A program made the position numbers and the translations under genes. Below, piece by piece: positions 40,975 through 49,826 of a stretch of DNA of 64,000 bases. This DNA comes from Bacteroidales bacterium UBA4231. Lineage in GTDB: Bacteria > Bacteroidota > Bacteroidia > Bacteroidales > UBA932. Each line of letters begins with the position of its first letter. Positions within the stretch are counted from its first letter, which is position 1. The DNA lies in assembly GCA_002396335.1 (NCBI GenBank), contig DGXN01000030.1:1-64000 (forward strand). Direction: 5' to 3'. Under the pieces are notes generated by a model. That model ran no database searches. It was given only the letters and a program-made list of their open reading frames with translations, and was not told the origin of the DNA.

Positions 40975-42217
40975 TCTGTGTTATTTTTAAATTGTCTCGG
41001 TTATAGTATTTGTAGCTTACCCAAAGGCAGGCTGCCCCGCACAGGAGCCAGATGAGGCCCAGGATGGGGAAGGTGGCGTTGAGGCTGCCGGTGCTCTGCT
41101 TGATGAGGGCCAGGATATAAGGCGCTGTTGCGCCTACGGCAAACCCTGTCATGATCATGGCCGACGAGCAGCTGGCGTGCAGGTGCTCGGGCGTCACGTC
41201 ATAGAGGGCGGCGTAGATGTTGGCGTCAAAAAAGGCGCGGAAAAAACCCCAGCCGGCAAAACATAGATACAGGATCCAGATATTGGAGACGGATCCCATG
41301 AAGGGCAGAAATGCAGCGCCGAGGATGAGGCCTGCTCCTTGTATGATCATGCGTTTCTTGGGGTCCTTGGCTGCCCATCTGTCTGACAGGGTGCCGGCCA
41401 GCAGGACGCCGATAAACGCAGCCACATAGGTCCAGAGCATGGAATTAAGGCCTGCCTGCGCGCCATTCTGGCCGAAGTTTTCCTGAAGGAAGGTAGGAAC
41501 CCAGGTCATGTAACCGGTAATGACGAAGATGAATCCGCAGAAGCCGATGGTGACCATCAGTGCGGTCGGGGTGGTGAACACTGTCTTGAAACCGTCCCAG
41601 ATGCTTGGTTTGGCCGGAGCGACTTCCCCTTTGGCTTCGGGGCGGTCTTTCAGCCGCCAGGCCATGACGGCCGCCCAGAGGACGCCGGCGCCGCCGAAGA
41701 TGTAGAAGGCAGACTGCCAGCCCAGGTGGTCGCCGATGTAACCGGCCAGCCAGCCGGCAAGGATGACGCCTACATAGTACGAAGTCTGATGGATGGACAT
41801 GGCCCGGGCGCGGGTGTCCGTATGGTACTGCCCCAGCAGGGAATAGTTGGCTGGGCCGAAGAAGGCCTCTCCGCCGCCGGTCGCAACCGAGCGGGTGAGG
41901 ATGAGGAGGAACACGCCGTTGGCCAGGCCGGTGAACATGGTGGCTACGCTCCAGAACAGGATGCTCAGGGTGCAGACCCATTTCCGGGAGAAGCGGTCTC
42001 CCATCCAGCCGCCGATGGGCACCATGGCGGCATAGAACAAGTTGAAGAATACGGCGATCAGGCTTACGGAGGTGTCCGTCAGGCTCAGGCTGTCACGGAT
42101 GAGAGGAAGTACTGAATTGAAGACCTGGCGGTCTCCCTGGTTCAGCAGATAAGCGACCCACAACAGGGCCAGGACTTCCCATTTATACCATTTTGATTGT
42201 TTGAATTGATATTTCAT
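40958..42217 (-). CDS. MFS sugar/organic-anion transporter (ACS-like)
   Basis: This 419-residue inner-membrane protein has 12 predicted segments. YLLNQGDRQVFNSVLPLI in TM1, the GGWMGDRFSRKW loop between TM2 and TM3 and GGGEAFFGPANYSLL in TM4 are typical of the anion:cation symporter/hexuronate-like MFS branch. It is the first gene of the ten-gene operon whose promoter carries the CCACAG element. The substrate is presumably the monosaccharide released by the operon's periplasmic enzymes. Confidence 0.88.
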   Translation of the reverse strand: MKYQFKQSKWYKWEVLALLWVAYLLNQGDRQVFNSVLPLIRDSLSLTDTSVSLIAVFFNLFYAAMVPIGGWMGDRFSRKWVCTLSILFWSVATMFTGLANGVFLLILTRSVATGGGEAFFGPANYSLLGQYHTDTRARAMSIHQTSYYVGVILAGWLAGYIGDHLGWQSAFYIFGGAGVLWAAVMAWRLKDRPEAKGEVAPAKPSIWDGFKTVFTTPTALMVTIGFCGFIFVITGYMTWVPTFLQENFGQNGAQAGLNSMLWTYVAAFIGVLLAGTLSDRWAAKDPKKRMIIQGAGLILGAAFLPFMGSVSNIWILYLCFAGWGFFRAFFDANIYAALYDVTPEHLHASCSSAMIMTGFAVGATAPYILALIKQSTGSLNATFPILGLIWLLCGAACLWVSYKYYNRDNLKITQNASKR

Positions 42218-42236
42218 ATTTTAGGCTGAAATCCGT

Positions 42237-42284
42237 CTGTGGTGTACTGTGGTACAAAAATATGAAAAAAATTGCATTCTACAA
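42237..42284 (-). promoter_or_regulatory. Promoter of the SusCD/GH20 operon with 18-bp CCACAG element
   Basis: Reading the minus strand, TTG (42282-42284) is followed after 19 nt by TATTTTTG (42255-42262), a full Bacteroidetes promoter. TACCACAGTACACCACAG (42237-42254) begins on the very next base, covering the expected start site. This is the best copy of the element found in the window. Confidence 0.75.
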
Positions 42285-42303
42285 TAATTTATTCGTATTT
42301 TTG
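42272..42303 (+). promoter_or_regulatory. Divergent promoter of the mutarotase-like gene
   Basis: TTG (42272-42274) and TATTTTTG (42296-42303) are 21 nt apart. The ATG at 42311 is only 7 nt after the -7 box, which predicts a leaderless message. It overlaps the opposite promoter of the SusCD operon. Confidence 0.6.
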
Positions 42304-42310
42304 CAATTGT

Positions 42311-43165
42311 ATGATAAATTTGCAGACAGTCCGGTTACGACTTCGGCTCCACCAGCCGGAGGACGGTTTTTATCAAGGCACGCGCTTTGACCGCTCCGGC
42401 GTCTTCGACTCTCTCCTGTATCAGGGAACGGAACTGTGCGGCCGTTGGTTCGAACAGTACGACCCATGCATGCATGACGCAGTCTGCGGCCCTGCGGAGG
42501 AGTTCTCTCCGGTGTTTCTCCCGGACGGACGCATCCTCAAAATCGGCGTCGGCCTCCTTCTGCCGGATGTGCAGCCCTATGACCGTTTCCACTTGTACCC
42601 CGTGGCGGACGGTGGAATCTGGTCCATGGAGGAAACGGACAGCGCCATGCATTTTCGGCACCATCTGGAAGGATTCTACGATTACGTCAAAACCGTTTCG
42701 CTGACGGGGGAAAGCGCTTTCGAAATCCGCCATGAACTGGATGCCTTCACCCCTTTGGAAGGGGAAGTGTACAACCATAACTTCTTTACACTGGGCAAGA
42801 TGTCTGTGGGCCCTTCCAGGACGCTGGATTTCCCTTTTACTCCCGATGGAACCTGGCGTGCCGCCTATGACAGCATTGCCTTCGGCCTTTCCGGCCTCCG
42901 GTTTTCCCGGCCGTTGGAAAAGGGAGAATCCGTCTTTACCGGGAATATCCATGAAAAGGGTTCCGCAGGAATGCCGTATCGCCTTACCCTGTCTGAAGGA
43001 CCGCTTCAGGTCCGGATTTCGGGCGATGTCCCGGTGCTTCGCACGGTATTCTGGTCCAACCACCGGATTGCCTGTCCGGAACCGTACAATGCCTTCAGGG
43101 CCATTCCCGGAAAGCCTTTCCGCTGGACGGTCCGCTACGAGATTCTGAAATCCCAGGGACGATGA
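42311..43165 (+). CDS. Galactose mutarotase-like protein
   Basis: The ATG at 42311 (MINLQTVRLRLRL) is used because the upstream in-frame start at 42272 lies inside the promoter; this gives 284 residues without a signal peptide. The beta-sandwich pattern and segments such as FYDYVKTVSLTGESAFEIRHEL (cited as YVKTVSLTGESAFEIRHEL) and NHNFFTLG resemble aldose-1-epimerase-like proteins that bind or interconvert anomers. The usual catalytic His/Glu positions cannot be placed confidently. It is transcribed divergently from the SusCD operon, so it may serve the same sugar. Confidence 0.6.
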   Translation: MINLQTVRLRLRLHQPEDGFYQGTRFDRSGVFDSLLYQGTELCGRWFEQYDPCMHDAVCGPAEEFSPVFLPDGRILKIGVGLLLPDVQPYDRFHLYPVADGGIWSMEETDSAMHFRHHLEGFYDYVKTVSLTGESAFEIRHELDAFTPLEGEVYNHNFFTLGKMSVGPSRTLDFPFTPDGTWRAAYDSIAFGLSGLRFSRPLEKGESVFTGNIHEKGSAGMPYRLTLSEGPLQVRISGDVPVLRTVFWSNHRIACPEPYNAFRAIPGKPFRWTVRYEILKSQGR

Positions 43166-43173
43166 GCGCGCAC

Positions 43174-44262
43174 TTACAACTGAAAGAACTCCCGGTATCG
43201 GTCGTACAGATGGCCGGCCTGTGCATAAGCGCTCTGCGGGCTCATGAAGTGGCTGAACTCGAAGGTGATGGCCTTGTCGTAGCCGCATCGGCCCGCAGCC
43301 TCCAGCTTCAGGCGGAGTTTATCGAACTTGATGGGGAAAAACTTGATAGGCATGTCCCGGTCAAAGCTTTCCGCATTGGTCCAGCACTGCATGCCGTATT
43401 TGCGGGCAAGCTGTTTGTTCACGGTGAAGAAAGCGTCCAGTTCGTCGTAGTCGATGTGCCCGTCCTGGAAGGCGCAGGCGTCCACATATTCATGGATGCC
43501 GTCAAAGATTTCGTTCCACTCCCGCTCATGCTCCTGCACGGAAACGGCCTGCGCTTTGGTGAGCGCTCCGCCCGCCGCATCCACCGCCTTCTTTCCGTCA
43601 ATCCAAGGAGAAATGAAGGTGGGAAGGCCGCCGGACACTTCTTTGCATTGCCGTCCCATGGTGCGGAAGCTTTCGATGGCACCTTTGGTGGCGCGAGAAA
43701 TCTCGCCGGAAATGTACCAGCCGCCAAAACTGGAATACTTGCTTCCATATCGCTCCCAGACTTCGTCAATCACGTATTTATTGGACTCCACCTCGTAGCG
43801 CATGTCGCCTGTGTCCCAGTATTTTCCGGAGTCGTACAGACCCAGCATGAAGGTCATGCCATACTTCTGGGCCAGACGGCAGAACATGTCAATGAGGTCT
43901 GTAGAAGGCATGTAGCAGCCTTTTTTCAGAAGGTAGGGGGATGGATAGGTAATGAATTTCCGGTAGCCGCAGCGGATGTCAATCACCGTGTCGATTCCCA
44001 TGGCTTTCATGTAGCGGAAGTCGCGGTCCCATTCTTGTTCTCCCCAGTTCTGGTGGGGAATGTCGTGCGAAATCTCATCCAGGAAAGTGCCCGTAATGGG
44101 AAGGGCGTTTCCTTTGGAGACCAGCAGTTGCGAATGAACGGAAGGGTCGGTTTCAATGCCGTAGCGGTCGGCAGAAGGCAATCTCTTACAGGAAGAAGCG
44201 ACAAGGGGCGCGGCAGCAGCGGCCAGTGCGGTTTTTTTTAAAAAGGAGCGGCGGTTTTCCAC
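43174..44262 (-). CDS. DUF4434-type TIM-barrel Tat lipoprotein
   Basis: The start is GTG at 44262, giving 362 residues. NRRSFLKKTALAAAAAP is a twin-arginine signal ending in the lipobox VASSC, so it should be exported folded and lipidated. The mature part (ITGTFLDEISHDIPHQNW, DWDxxFRYMKAMGIDTVIDIR-like, GGWYISGEISR) reads as a DUF4434 TIM-barrel related to glycosidases. The acidic residues in WYISGEI and AFQDGHID are candidates for the active site. The substrate is unknown. It converges with the mutarotase-like gene (8 nt apart) and is divergent from the SP-family symporter. Confidence 0.72.
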   Translation of the reverse strand: MENRRSFLKKTALAAAAAPLVASSCKRLPSADRYGIETDPSVHSQLLVSKGNALPITGTFLDEISHDIPHQNWGEQEWDRDFRYMKAMGIDTVIDIRCGYRKFITYPSPYLLKKGCYMPSTDLIDMFCRLAQKYGMTFMLGLYDSGKYWDTGDMRYEVESNKYVIDEVWERYGSKYSSFGGWYISGEISRATKGAIESFRTMGRQCKEVSGGLPTFISPWIDGKKAVDAAGGALTKAQAVSVQEHEREWNEIFDGIHEYVDACAFQDGHIDYDELDAFFTVNKQLARKYGMQCWTNAESFDRDMPIKFFPIKFDKLRLKLEAAGRCGYDKAITFEFSHFMSPQSAYAQAGHLYDRYREFFQL

Positions 44263-44284
44263 GGAAACAGTTATTTAGTATCGG

Positions 44285-44292
44285 CAAATATA
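44285..44292 (-). promoter_or_regulatory. -7 box of the DUF4434 gene
   Basis: TATATTTG on the minus strand lies 22 nt before the GTG start. The nearest upstream TTG has a 15-nt spacing, so the -33 element is doubtful. Confidence 0.4.
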
Positions 44293-44326
44293 AAGGTTTT
44301 TATCCAGCAATAAAAATGTTGAACCT

Positions 44327-45586
44327 ATGAATCAGAAAGTCAGTGCACATGTAGTTTTCCTGGCCGTGGTGGCTGCCATCGGCGGCATCCTCTTCGGGTA
44401 CGATACGGCCGTCATCTCCGGCACCACGGAAGTGGTGAAGACCCAGTTCGGCCTGTCCACGGGCGGCGAAGGTTGGTATGTGGGGTGCGCCCTCATCGGC
44501 TCCATCCTGGGTGTTCTGGTGGCGGGCATGATGTCGGATTTCCTGGGTCGGAAGAAGACCATGCTCATATCGGCCTTGTTGTTCTCCATATCGGCCATCG
44601 GGTGTGCCGTAGCAGCCGATTTCACGCAACTGGTAATCTTCCGTATTGTGGGAGGATTTGGTATCGGAATCGTTTCCATCGTGTCGCCTATCTATATTTC
44701 AGAGGTGTCTCCGGCGCATGTGCGGGGCACCATGGTGAGTCTGTATCAGCTGTTTATCACCATCGGCTTCCTGCTGGCGTATCTGGCCAACTACCTTATC
44801 CTGAAGGGAACGGCCATGCCGGATTACTGGCGGCCCATGCTGGGAGCCGAGGCCATTCCGGACCTGCTGTTCCTGGTTCTGGTTTTCTTCATTCCGGAGA
44901 GCCCGCGCTGGCTCGCCGTCCGCGGACAGCGGGAAGACAAGAGCGAGGAGTGGAAAGCCCTCCGCGAGAAAGGCATCCTGAAGGCGGTCCTGATCGGCAG
45001 CGCCATCGCTATTCTGGGTCAGTTCATGGGCGTGAATGCCGTCTTGTACTATGGCCCCAAGATTTTTGCCGATGCCGGCTTTGAGGACCCGCTCTTCTCC
45101 ACGGTCCTCGTAGGTGTCGTGAATATGCTTACCACTGTCCTCGCCCTTGCCATCATTGACAAGGTGGGCCGCAAGCAGCTGGTCTGGTGGGGCGTAGGGG
45201 GTATGATCGTGTGCCTTCTGATGATTGGTCTGTATTTCCTGCCTTTTACCAGCCTGCCGACAGGCTTCATGCTCACCTTCTTCCTTTTGTATGTGTTCTG
45301 CACGGCCATCAGCATCAGTGCCGTAGTGTTTGTGCTGCTTAGCGAGATGTATCCCAACCGGGTGCGCGGCCTCGCGATGTCCATCGCCGGTTTCGCCCTC
45401 TGGATTGGTACCTATCTGATCGGGCAGCTCACCCCTTGGATGCTGGAAACCCTCACCCCGGCCGGTACCTTCTTCCTGTTTGCCTTCATGTGCGTCCCTT
45501 ATCTGTGGATCATGTATCGGCATGTCCCCAATACCACCGGCAAAACGCTGGAAGAAATTGAAGCTTATTGGAAAAATCAAGCCTGA
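44327..45586 (+). CDS. SP-family MFS sugar:proton symporter (XylE-like)
   Basis: This 419-residue inner-membrane protein opens with GGILFGYDTAVISGT and has the R-x-G-R-like loop SDFLGRKKTM, PIYISEVSPAHVRGTMVSLYQ (cited as YISEVSPAHVRGTMVSLYQ), FIPESPRWL and LLSEMYPNRVRG. All are signatures of the sugar porter family (XylE, AraE, GalP). It probably imports a monosaccharide such as arabinose, xylose or glucose released by the following GH127 and GH3 enzymes. Its stop overlaps the GH127 ATG by 1 nt (TGATG), so translation is coupled. Confidence 0.92.
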   Translation: MNQKVSAHVVFLAVVAAIGGILFGYDTAVISGTTEVVKTQFGLSTGGEGWYVGCALIGSILGVLVAGMMSDFLGRKKTMLISALLFSISAIGCAVAADFTQLVIFRIVGGFGIGIVSIVSPIYISEVSPAHVRGTMVSLYQLFITIGFLLAYLANYLILKGTAMPDYWRPMLGAEAIPDLLFLVLVFFIPESPRWLAVRGQREDKSEEWKALREKGILKAVLIGSAIAILGQFMGVNAVLYYGPKIFADAGFEDPLFSTVLVGVVNMLTTVLALAIIDKVGRKQLVWWGVGGMIVCLLMIGLYFLPFTSLPTGFMLTFFLLYVFCTAISISAVVFVLLSEMYPNRVRGLAMSIAGFALWIGTYLIGQLTPWMLETLTPAGTFFLFAFMCVPYLWIMYRHVPNTTGKTLEEIEAYWKNQA

Positions 45587-47586
45587 TGAACCTGCGTATT
45601 ATTATTGTCGGGGCGGCTGTCCTGGGCAGCACCCTCTGCACGGCCCAAGTGTTTAACCGTGCTCCGCTGGAGCCGTCGCTCTATGCGGAACTCCCGCTGG
45701 GCGCCATCCGGGCCGACGGCTGGCTGGCGGAACAGCTCCGGCGCCAGGCCAGTGGCCTCACCGGTCATCTTGACGAGGTTTACCCCCAGGTGATGGGACC
45801 TTCCAATGCCTGGCTGGGCGGGGACGGCGATGCCTGGGAACGCGGCCCCTACTGGGTGGACGGCCTCCTGCCGCTGGCGTATTTGCTTAACGACAAGCAG
45901 TTGATTTCCAAGGCCGAAACTTGGGTGGAAGCTATCCTTGCCTCCCAGCAGGAGAACGGTTATCTGGGGCCGGCCGAAGACCATCCTTTCGTGTATGGAC
46001 TCCAAAGGGGCGGCACCCATGACTGGTGGCCCAAGATGGTGGCTCTCAAGATTCTGAAACAGCATTATATGGCCACCGGCGACCCCCGCGTCCCAGAGTG
46101 CCTCACCCGTTATTTTCACTATCAGCTCTCTACCCTTACCGCCTGTCCGCTGGACCACTGGTCCGACTGGGGCCGCTGGAGAGGGGCCGACAACCTGGAC
46201 ATCGTCTATTGGCTGTACAATCTTACAGGAGACGAAAAGCTCTTGGAACTGGGGGAACTCCTTCACGCCCAAATGTTTGATTGGACGTTCCTATTCCAGG
46301 ATGGGGGCATTTTCTCCCAGCAGGGGAGTGTGCACTGCGTGAACCTGGGTCAGGGATTCAAGGCCCCGGGTGTGTGGTGGCAATTTTCCCACAGCGAGGA
46401 TGACCTGGCTGCGCTGAAAAAGGCCGTCGAAACCATCCGCCATACAGTGGGCTTGCCAACAGGACTCTGGGCCGGTGACGAGATGCTCCACTGGGGCCAT
46501 CCCTCCCGCGGCAGCGAACTCTGTACCGCCGTGGAGATGATGTACTCGCTGGAAACGCTCCTCCGCATCACCGGAGATCCCTTCTGGGCCGACTATCTGG
46601 AACGCGTCGCATATAATGTCCTTCCGGCTCAAGTGAATGATGACTTCACGGGGAAACAGTATTATCAGCAGTTAAACCAAGTGTCGGCCACCCGGGACTG
46701 GCGTCCTTTCTCCACGCCGCACGACGACACGGATGTGCTTTTCGGTACCCTGAACGGCTATCCGTGCTGCCTTTCCAACATGCATCAGGGCTGGCCCAAG
46801 TTCACGCAGAATCTGTGGTATGCCACGTCGGACGGCGGTCTGGCTGCGCTGGTCTACGCCCCTTCAACGGTGACGGCCCAGATTTCGGGCGTCGAGGTTA
46901 TAATCCGGGAAACCACCGGCTACCCTTTCCGGGAAAACGTGGCGTTCACCGTGGATTATGCCAGGAAAAAAGTGAAAAAGGCTTCGTTCCCGTTGCGTTT
47001 CCGTGTTCCTGTGTGGTGTTCCTCTTTCACTGTGCTGGTGAACGGGGAAGCCGTGGATGTGTCGCCGGAAAACGGTATCCTGTGCCTGCACCGGGAATGG
47101 AAACGGGGCGACAGCGTCACCCTTTCCTTCCCCATGGGGCTGACAACAGAAGCCTGGTATGACCAGGCCTGGTCCTTTGTCCGTGGTCCGCTCCTGTACG
47201 GCTTGAAGATGGAGGAGCACTGGAATTGGCTTCCCTTCGAAGGCCGTGACCGGTACTACGGCGAGGGCGCCTGGGAAGTGACCTCGGATACTCCTTGGAA
47301 TTACTGCCTCATGCGGGACCGTTTCTCGGCCGATGACTGCCGTGTGGAGGAGCAGCCTTGGGATGGAACTTGGCCATGGACCCCTTCCGCCGCCCCTATG
47401 CGCCTTTATGTCCCCGCCCGCGAACTGCCACACTGGCAGGTGCCGGAAGCGGTGGCTTTCTGGACCGAGGACGGCAACGACTCCGGCAGGGACGTGACCC
47501 TGGAACTGATTCCCTACGGATGTACCACTCTGCGCATAGCGGCTTTCCCCACCCGGATTGTCCCTTGGAACATAGATTTGAGATAA
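45586..47586 (+). CDS. GH127-type beta-L-arabinofuranosidase (DUF1680)
   Basis: The ATG at 45586 overlaps the symporter stop and opens a signal peptide (cleavage near TAQ); the protein has 666 residues. It has the (alpha/alpha)6-barrel and beta-sandwich layout of GH127/GH146. The zinc-thiolate site of Bifidobacterium HypBA1 (Glu338, Cys340, Cys417, Cys418) appears intact as GSELC (Glu311, Cys313) and GYPCC (Cys394, Cys395). The family removes beta-L-arabinofuranose from plant glycoproteins or pectin side chains; some clades act on other sugars. It is co-operonic with the sugar porter and the GH3 enzyme. Confidence 0.88.
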   Translation: MNLRIIIVGAAVLGSTLCTAQVFNRAPLEPSLYAELPLGAIRADGWLAEQLRRQASGLTGHLDEVYPQVMGPSNAWLGGDGDAWERGPYWVDGLLPLAYLLNDKQLISKAETWVEAILASQQENGYLGPAEDHPFVYGLQRGGTHDWWPKMVALKILKQHYMATGDPRVPECLTRYFHYQLSTLTACPLDHWSDWGRWRGADNLDIVYWLYNLTGDEKLLELGELLHAQMFDWTFLFQDGGIFSQQGSVHCVNLGQGFKAPGVWWQFSHSEDDLAALKKAVETIRHTVGLPTGLWAGDEMLHWGHPSRGSELCTAVEMMYSLETLLRITGDPFWADYLERVAYNVLPAQVNDDFTGKQYYQQLNQVSATRDWRPFSTPHDDTDVLFGTLNGYPCCLSNMHQGWPKFTQNLWYATSDGGLAALVYAPSTVTAQISGVEVIIRETTGYPFRENVAFTVDYARKKVKKASFPLRFRVPVWCSSFTVLVNGEAVDVSPENGILCLHREWKRGDSVTLSFPMGLTTEAWYDQAWSFVRGPLLYGLKMEEHWNWLPFEGRDRYYGEGAWEVTSDTPWNYCLMRDRFSADDCRVEEQPWDGTWPWTPSAAPMRLYVPARELPHWQVPEAVAFWTEDGNDSGRDVTLELIPYGCTTLRIAAFPTRIVPWNIDLR

Positions 47587-47601
47587 ATAATCAACTGTTT
47601 T

Positions 47602-49815
47602 ATGAAACGACTTCTCTCTTTTACCCTTGCTCTTTCCGTTTTGGCTTGTGCCCCCAAAACAGCGGAAGGCCCTGCTTACCTGAATCCGTCCGCCCCGCTT
47701 GAACAGCGGGTGGCAGACGCCCTGTCCCGTATGACAATGGAGGAGAAAGTGGCCTTGACACATGCCCAGTCCAAGTTTTCCAGCGCCGGTGTTCCCCGGC
47801 TTGGAATCCCGGAGCTTTGGCATACAGACGGCCCCCATGGTATCCGCCCGGAAGTCCTTTGGGATGATTGGGACCAGGCCGGCTGGACCAATGACTCCTG
47901 CACGGCGTTCCCTGCACTGGTGAATCTTGCGGCTACATGGGACCGTGACCTGTCGCGCCTGTATGGCGACTGCATCGGCCAGGAGGCGCGTTACCGGAAA
48001 AAGGATATCTTGCTGGGCCCCGGTATCAATATGGGCAGGACGCCGCTGAACGGGCGTACATTCGAGTATATGGGAGAAGATCCTTTCCTGGCTGGAGAGC
48101 TGGTGGTTCCGTATGTCCAGGGGGTCCAGTCCAACGGTGTGGCGGCTTGCGTCAAGCATTTTGCCGTCAATAACCAGGAGACCCGCCGGACCGCCACCAA
48201 CTCCGTTGTGGACGACCGCACCTTGTACGAAATCTATCTGCCCGCTTTTCGCAAGGCCGTCGTGGAAGGCGGCGCCTGGGCCATCATGGGCTCTTACAAT
48301 CTGTATAACGGCCAGTTCAATTGCCACAACAAAAGGCTTCTGTGCGATATCCTGAAAGGGGAATGGGGCTTCGACGGAGTGGTGGTGAGCGACTGGGGCG
48401 GCTGCCGGGACGACGACGAGGCCGTCACCAACGGCCTGGATATCGAGATGGGAACCTGGACCAATGGCCTGAGGGGCGCCGCATCGGACAGTTATGCCAA
48501 TTATCATCTTGCCCGTCCCTACCTGGAACGCTTGCGGGACGGTCGTGCCACGGAAGCGGACCTGAACGACAAGGCAAGCCGTATCCTCCGTACCATTTTC
48601 CGTACGTCCATGAGCAAAGACCCGCATTTTGGGAGCTTCACGTCACCGGAGCATTTCGCCGCCGCCCGTAAGATTGCGGCCGACGGACTTGTCCTCCTCA
48701 GGAACGACGGTACGTTGCCTCTGGCACTTCCTGAAGGAGGTAAATTGCTGGTCGTCGGGGAAAATGCCTATAAGATGATGGTGGTGGGCGGCGGCTCCTC
48801 CAACCTCAAGACCAAGTATGAGGTGACTCCGCTCGATGCCCTGCATGAAGTCTTCGACACTCATGCCCAGGTGGTCTGGGAGCGCGGCTACGTAGGCGAT
48901 ACGACCACGGTCTACAACAAGGTCTGGACTGGCCAGGATCTTGGCGAAAGCCGGAGTGCGCAGCAGCTTCTTGCTGACGCCGTCGCCGCCAGCCGGGACG
49001 CTAGCTGCATCCTGTATATCGGCGGACTGAACAAGAGTAAATACCAGGACAACGAAGGAACAGACCGCGAAGACATCGTCCTCCCTTATGGGCAGGATGC
49101 GCTCATTGAAGCGCTTTCCGCCACGGGTAAACCTCTCGTCGTGGTGAATATTTCCGGATCGCCCGTTGCCATGCCCTGGGCCGGCAAAGTAAATGCCATT
49201 GTGCAGGGCTGGTATGGCGGCTCTGAAAGCGGACATGCGCTGGTGGATGTGCTCACCGGCACAGTCAATCCTTCCGGAAAACTGCCCTTCACCATGCCTG
49301 TAGCCCTTTCCGACGGTCCCCTGAGGTCCGCCCGCCAGTATCCCGGTATTCAGGAAGAAGGGACGGAATGGTGGCAGGAGTATTATGATGAAGGCGTGTT
49401 TATCGGTTACCGTTGGTATGATACGCAGGAGATTCCCGTGCAGTTCGCATTTGGCCACGGACTCAGCTATACCACCTTCGAGGTGTCCGGCGCTTCAGTA
49501 AAGCGCTCTGGAGACGGCTGGTCTGTCAGGGCGACGCTCACCAATACGGGCAAAGTCCCCGGTGCCGAGGTGCTTCAACTCTACATCAGCGACACAGAGG
49601 CATCGGTGGCCCGCCCTGCGAAAGAACTGAAAGGGTTCGAGAAAGTGTACCTCCAGCCCGGAGAAAGCCGGCAGGTCAGCTTCGCGATTGACCGGGAAGC
49701 GCTCAGTTTCTTTGATGCGGCCGCACACCGGTGGGTGGCCGAGCCTGGGGAGTTCCATGCCCTCCTGGGCACCTCCTCCGCCGATATCCGTGCCGATGTC
49801 CCGTTCACCCTTTAG
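47602..49815 (+). CDS. GH3 beta-glycosidase lipoprotein
   Basis: This 737-residue lipoprotein has lipobox VLAC at Cys16. GH3 signatures are HTDGPHGIRPE, KHFAVNNQETRR and the nucleophile VVSDWGG (Asp264). The alpha/beta sandwich starts near residue 365, and the fibronectin III-like domain carries FAFGHGLSYTTF. The DGPHG variant marks the beta-glucosidase-type subgroup rather than the bacterial NagZ group. It is not closely similar to the GH3 at 1924 (DMIHGA type), so the two probably act on different glycans. It lies 15 nt after GH127 and ends the cluster. Confidence 0.92.
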   Translation: MKRLLSFTLALSVLACAPKTAEGPAYLNPSAPLEQRVADALSRMTMEEKVALTHAQSKFSSAGVPRLGIPELWHTDGPHGIRPEVLWDDWDQAGWTNDSCTAFPALVNLAATWDRDLSRLYGDCIGQEARYRKKDILLGPGINMGRTPLNGRTFEYMGEDPFLAGELVVPYVQGVQSNGVAACVKHFAVNNQETRRTATNSVVDDRTLYEIYLPAFRKAVVEGGAWAIMGSYNLYNGQFNCHNKRLLCDILKGEWGFDGVVVSDWGGCRDDDEAVTNGLDIEMGTWTNGLRGAASDSYANYHLARPYLERLRDGRATEADLNDKASRILRTIFRTSMSKDPHFGSFTSPEHFAAARKIAADGLVLLRNDGTLPLALPEGGKLLVVGENAYKMMVVGGGSSNLKTKYEVTPLDALHEVFDTHAQVVWERGYVGDTTTVYNKVWTGQDLGESRSAQQLLADAVAASRDASCILYIGGLNKSKYQDNEGTDREDIVLPYGQDALIEALSATGKPLVVVNISGSPVAMPWAGKVNAIVQGWYGGSESGHALVDVLTGTVNPSGKLPFTMPVALSDGPLRSARQYPGIQEEGTEWWQEYYDEGVFIGYRWYDTQEIPVQFAFGHGLSYTTFEVSGASVKRSGDGWSVRATLTNTGKVPGAEVLQLYISDTEASVARPAKELKGFEKVYLQPGESRQVSFAIDREALSFFDAAAHRWVAEPGEFHALLGTSSADIRADVPFTL

Positions 49816-49826
49816 AACACAGGACA

